From the NCBI GenBank assembly GCA_964452105.1, contig CAYVLI010000134.1, positions 1-6,972 of the forward strand: 6,972 bases of DNA, read 5' to 3'. Shown piece after piece: positions 5,558 through 6,972 of the stretch. Under the pieces are notes generated by a model. That model ran no database searches. It was given only the letters and a program-made list of their open reading frames with translations, and had not been told where the DNA came from. A program made the position numbers and the translations under genes. The DNA is from CAYVLI01 sp964452105 [NCBI: uncultured Nitrospinota bacterium] (GTDB taxonomy: Bacteria; JAUXIQ01). The stretch's first letter is position 1. Each line of letters begins with the position of its first letter.

Positions 5558-6240
5558 GAAAAGAAGACCTCGTTTTTTTTCTGGGGCGTCTTGGTTACCC
5601 CCTCGTAACGCCGGAGACGGAGGAACTTAAAGAAGAACAGGTGCTTGAATTGCTGAGCGCTCTGGTGGATTCTAAAGAACCCAGGCTGGTGGAGGGCTTT
5701 CCCGTTGTTCTGGCAAATTGCGCTCAAAGAGGTATGAATTTAGATTTCGTAAACTTATTATCCGAGTACAAGCCGAACAGTGGCAAACGACAAGATTTAG
5801 AAAAGCTCCTGTTGATAAGTTCTGAGCTGCTCACTCAGGAGGGTTTGGACAGGCCCAAGAATTTAGATAAAGTACTCACCTCCCTGAAAGCTAAGTATGG
5901 AGATCTGGTCGCAAATAATGATGTTGTGCCCCTCTCTAATAGGGTTTCTCTATCGATAGAACGTCTGCGAAACACTCTCAGAAGATACATGACCAATAAA
6001 AGAACTGCCAGATCGGCTCGAAGAAGAGAAAAGGATAAACAGCGCAGTTCATTTCAGATGAACTATTACCTGGGAACCCTTTTCCCGCCCAAACAAAAGG
6101 AACTGGTTTTGAAAAAGCTCCGCAAGGAACCTTTGAATAAGACCGAGCGGGAGTATTTCTCAAGAACTGTTAAGAAAAAACTCGAAGCCTTGAGCAACCC
6201 TGAAGTCAAGAAAGTAGTTGCAGCATTAACCAGGAAATAG
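5554..6240 (+). CDS. Basic helical protein of unknown family, partner of the nucleotidyltransferase
   Basis: I do not recognise this 228-residue protein with confidence. Its N-terminal half is mixed acidic and hydrophobic, predicted helical, with an EPRLVEGFPVVLA segment (42-54). From about residue 137 it becomes very basic: R/K-rich stretches at 137-164 include RRREKDK (156-162). The last 45 residues hold a helix-rich tail with LNKTEREYFSR (194-204) and KKKLEAL (207-213). The tail has the feel of a nucleic-acid-binding helix-turn-helix, similar to the LTxxER start of LuxR or sigma-4 helices, but that is only an inference. No signal peptide or membrane helix is seen. It overlaps the upstream nucleotidyltransferase by 4 nt and has a modest AAGG ribosome-binding site. 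It is the best candidate in the window for the protein that binds the 23-bp-spaced dyads. An 8-T run lies at codons 7-9. Composition is A+T rich, like its partner. Confidence 0.7.
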   Translation: MRKEDLVFFLGRLGYPLVTPETEELKEEQVLELLSALVDSKEPRLVEGFPVVLANCAQRGMNLDFVNLLSEYKPNSGKRQDLEKLLLISSELLTQEGLDRPKNLDKVLTSLKAKYGDLVANNDVVPLSNRVSLSIERLRNTLRRYMTNKRTARSARRREKDKQRSSFQMNYYLGTLFPPKQKELVLKKLRKEPLNKTEREYFSRTVKKKLEALSNPEVKKVVAALTRK

Positions 6241-6261
6241 CGCTCAGAGAAGGTTAAGGAG

Positions 6262-6287
6262 GCTGTCGGGTGCAGAGACCCGACAGC
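6262..6287. terminator. Stem-loop between convergent genes, possible bidirectional terminator
   Basis: A perfect 10-bp stem, GCTGTCGGGT (6262-6271) with ACCCGACAGC (6278-6287), has a 6-nt loop. It begins 21 nt after the stop of the basic protein gene and lies 79 nt beyond the stop of the convergent DUF1285-like gene. Neither side carries a T-run, so it could act as a Rho-assisted or mRNA 3'-end stabilising structure rather than a textbook intrinsic terminator. The remainder of 6241-6366 holds nothing I can assign. Confidence 0.55.
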
Positions 6288-6366
6288 ACATGAAGAATGC
6301 TTCAGAGGTAAAGCGAATCATACAGGTGAAGCGCCGTTGTTCTATTTTGATAAATGACTTAGTTGT

Positions 6367-6849
6367 TCACCCGATACGGTGGCGTTTGCCGTCGGATTCC
6401 AGGTAGTATTCGTCTTTCGATTCATCGTACTCAAGGTGTTTGAGAAGATTGTAGGCGCTGTTGCGGTTGAAGCGGGCGCGGTGCTCGCCATCCTTCACCT
6501 TGCAGTAGAGGACGTTCTCCTCGTTCAGCTCCAGTGAAGCCATGTTCAGCTTCTCGCCAGAGCCGTCATTGAGATAAACATCGAAGTATGGCGGGTTATC
6601 TCCCTCATCCCTCCTTCGGGCGCCGAGGATTATATAGGGGGTATCCTCGAGAACAACATAGGCCTTGTCCCCCCACAGGCTTATGACGTAGCGCCCCTCA
6701 CCATCGCGTTCGAGATTCCGGGCGAAGAGCTGGCTGATCTTTTCGTTCACTATTTCGGAATTATAGTAGAACCATCTCCCTTCCTTATCCATGCTGATGG
6801 GCGTACCTTCGGCATCGAGAAGGGGGTTCATGGATATTTCTTCAGACAC
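6367..6849 (-). CDS. DUF1285-like conserved protein of unknown function
   Basis: This 160-residue soluble protein resembles the DUF1285 family, widespread in Proteobacteria and without an established biochemical role. Matching features are an N-terminal I-x-MDKEGRWFYYNSEIVNEKISQLF pattern (from residue 18: acidic-G-x-W-x-Y, then I-x-x-x-x-I-x-x-LF), the DGEGRYVIS segment, and a VVLEDTPYII stretch equivalent to the family's VEDAPF. A C-terminal RFNRNSAYNLLKHLEYD helix follows. It is strongly charged with no signal peptide or membrane segment. The start is a GTG at 6849, chosen because AGGAG lies 5-6 nt upstream; the first ATG, six codons later, has no ribosome-binding site. It has its own promoter and is convergent to the nucleotidyltransferase operon, so it is functionally separate. 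The family call is from recalled sequence pattern. Confidence 0.7.
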   Translation of the reverse strand: MSEEISMNPLLDAEGTPISMDKEGRWFYYNSEIVNEKISQLFARNLERDGEGRYVISLWGDKAYVVLEDTPYIILGARRRDEGDNPPYFDVYLNDGSGEKLNMASLELNEENVLYCKVKDGEHRARFNRNSAYNLLKHLEYDESKDEYYLESDGKRHRIG

Positions 6850-6894
6850 TGTTTCTCCTTTCGCTCTTCTGGCATCTTATCATTTCACAAAATA

Positions 6895-6923
6895 AAGATA
6901 GTAAAAGAACGGGAAATGGTCAA
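6895..6923 (-). promoter_or_regulatory. Promoter of the DUF1285-like gene
   Basis: On the minus strand, TTGACC (6923-6918) is followed by a 17-bp spacer and TATCTT (6900-6895), giving 5 of 6 and 4 of 6 matches to the sigma70 consensus. Transcription would start near 6888, about 40 nt before the GTG start codon. No operator-like repeat is seen. The outer stretch 6924-6972 shows nothing I can assign. Confidence 0.65.
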
Positions 6924-6972
6924 TCCTTTTCGGAAGCCCCGGCATTGGCCATATTTGAGCGTGAAGAGAGGG

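Noticed and set aside
6290-6406. Plus-strand 38-codon frame after the nucleotidyltransferase operon
   Set aside because: It has no ribosome-binding site, begins just after a stem-loop and runs antisense into the DUF1285-like gene.

Overview
The window looks like chromosomal DNA from a Gram-negative bacterium. It encodes the MsrP/MsrQ pair that repairs periplasmic methionine sulfoxide, an adenosylcobalamin-type acyl-CoA mutase large subunit without its cobalamin domain, and a DUF1285-like protein. This mix fits an anaerobic or facultative lineage such as the former Deltaproteobacteria (Desulfobacterota). That placement is inferred from gene content only; there is no rRNA or marker gene here.

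Layout. From 2705 down to 1, four genes lie head to tail on the minus strand. They are a 62-residue Met/Cys-rich protein of unknown function, msrP (Tat-exported molybdoenzyme), msrQ (heme membrane partner) and a short-chain dehydrogenase cut by the left edge. A strong G/C hairpin with an alternative pairing partner lies between the small gene and msrP. A 314-base divergent region (2706-3019) then separates this cluster from a plus-strand mutase gene (3020-4687). That region holds a long imperfect stem-loop and a sigma70-like promoter overlaid by nested palindromes. The mutase gene ends in a clear intrinsic terminator.

From about 4800 the DNA becomes visibly richer in A+T. Three TTGTAT-N6-ATACAA dyads repeat at exactly 23 bp, immediately upstream of a consensus -35 box. 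They precede a two-gene operon joined by an ATGA overlap: a minimal nucleotidyltransferase with the GGT...DxD motif of the AbiEii/MNT type, followed by an unrecognised highly basic protein. The arrangement resembles a toxin-antitoxin or defence module acquired horizontally. A stem-loop separates it from a convergent, independently promoted DUF1285-like gene (6849-6367, GTG start).

Two points stand out. First, the mutase has lost most of the substrate-contacting residues that define methylmalonyl-CoA mutase: the positions equivalent to Propionibacterium Y89, R207, H244 and N366 are V, G, D and C. It also has no cobalamin subunit beside it, so its substrate is probably different. Second, the nucleotidyltransferase operon combines a phased operator array with a second gene I cannot assign to a family.
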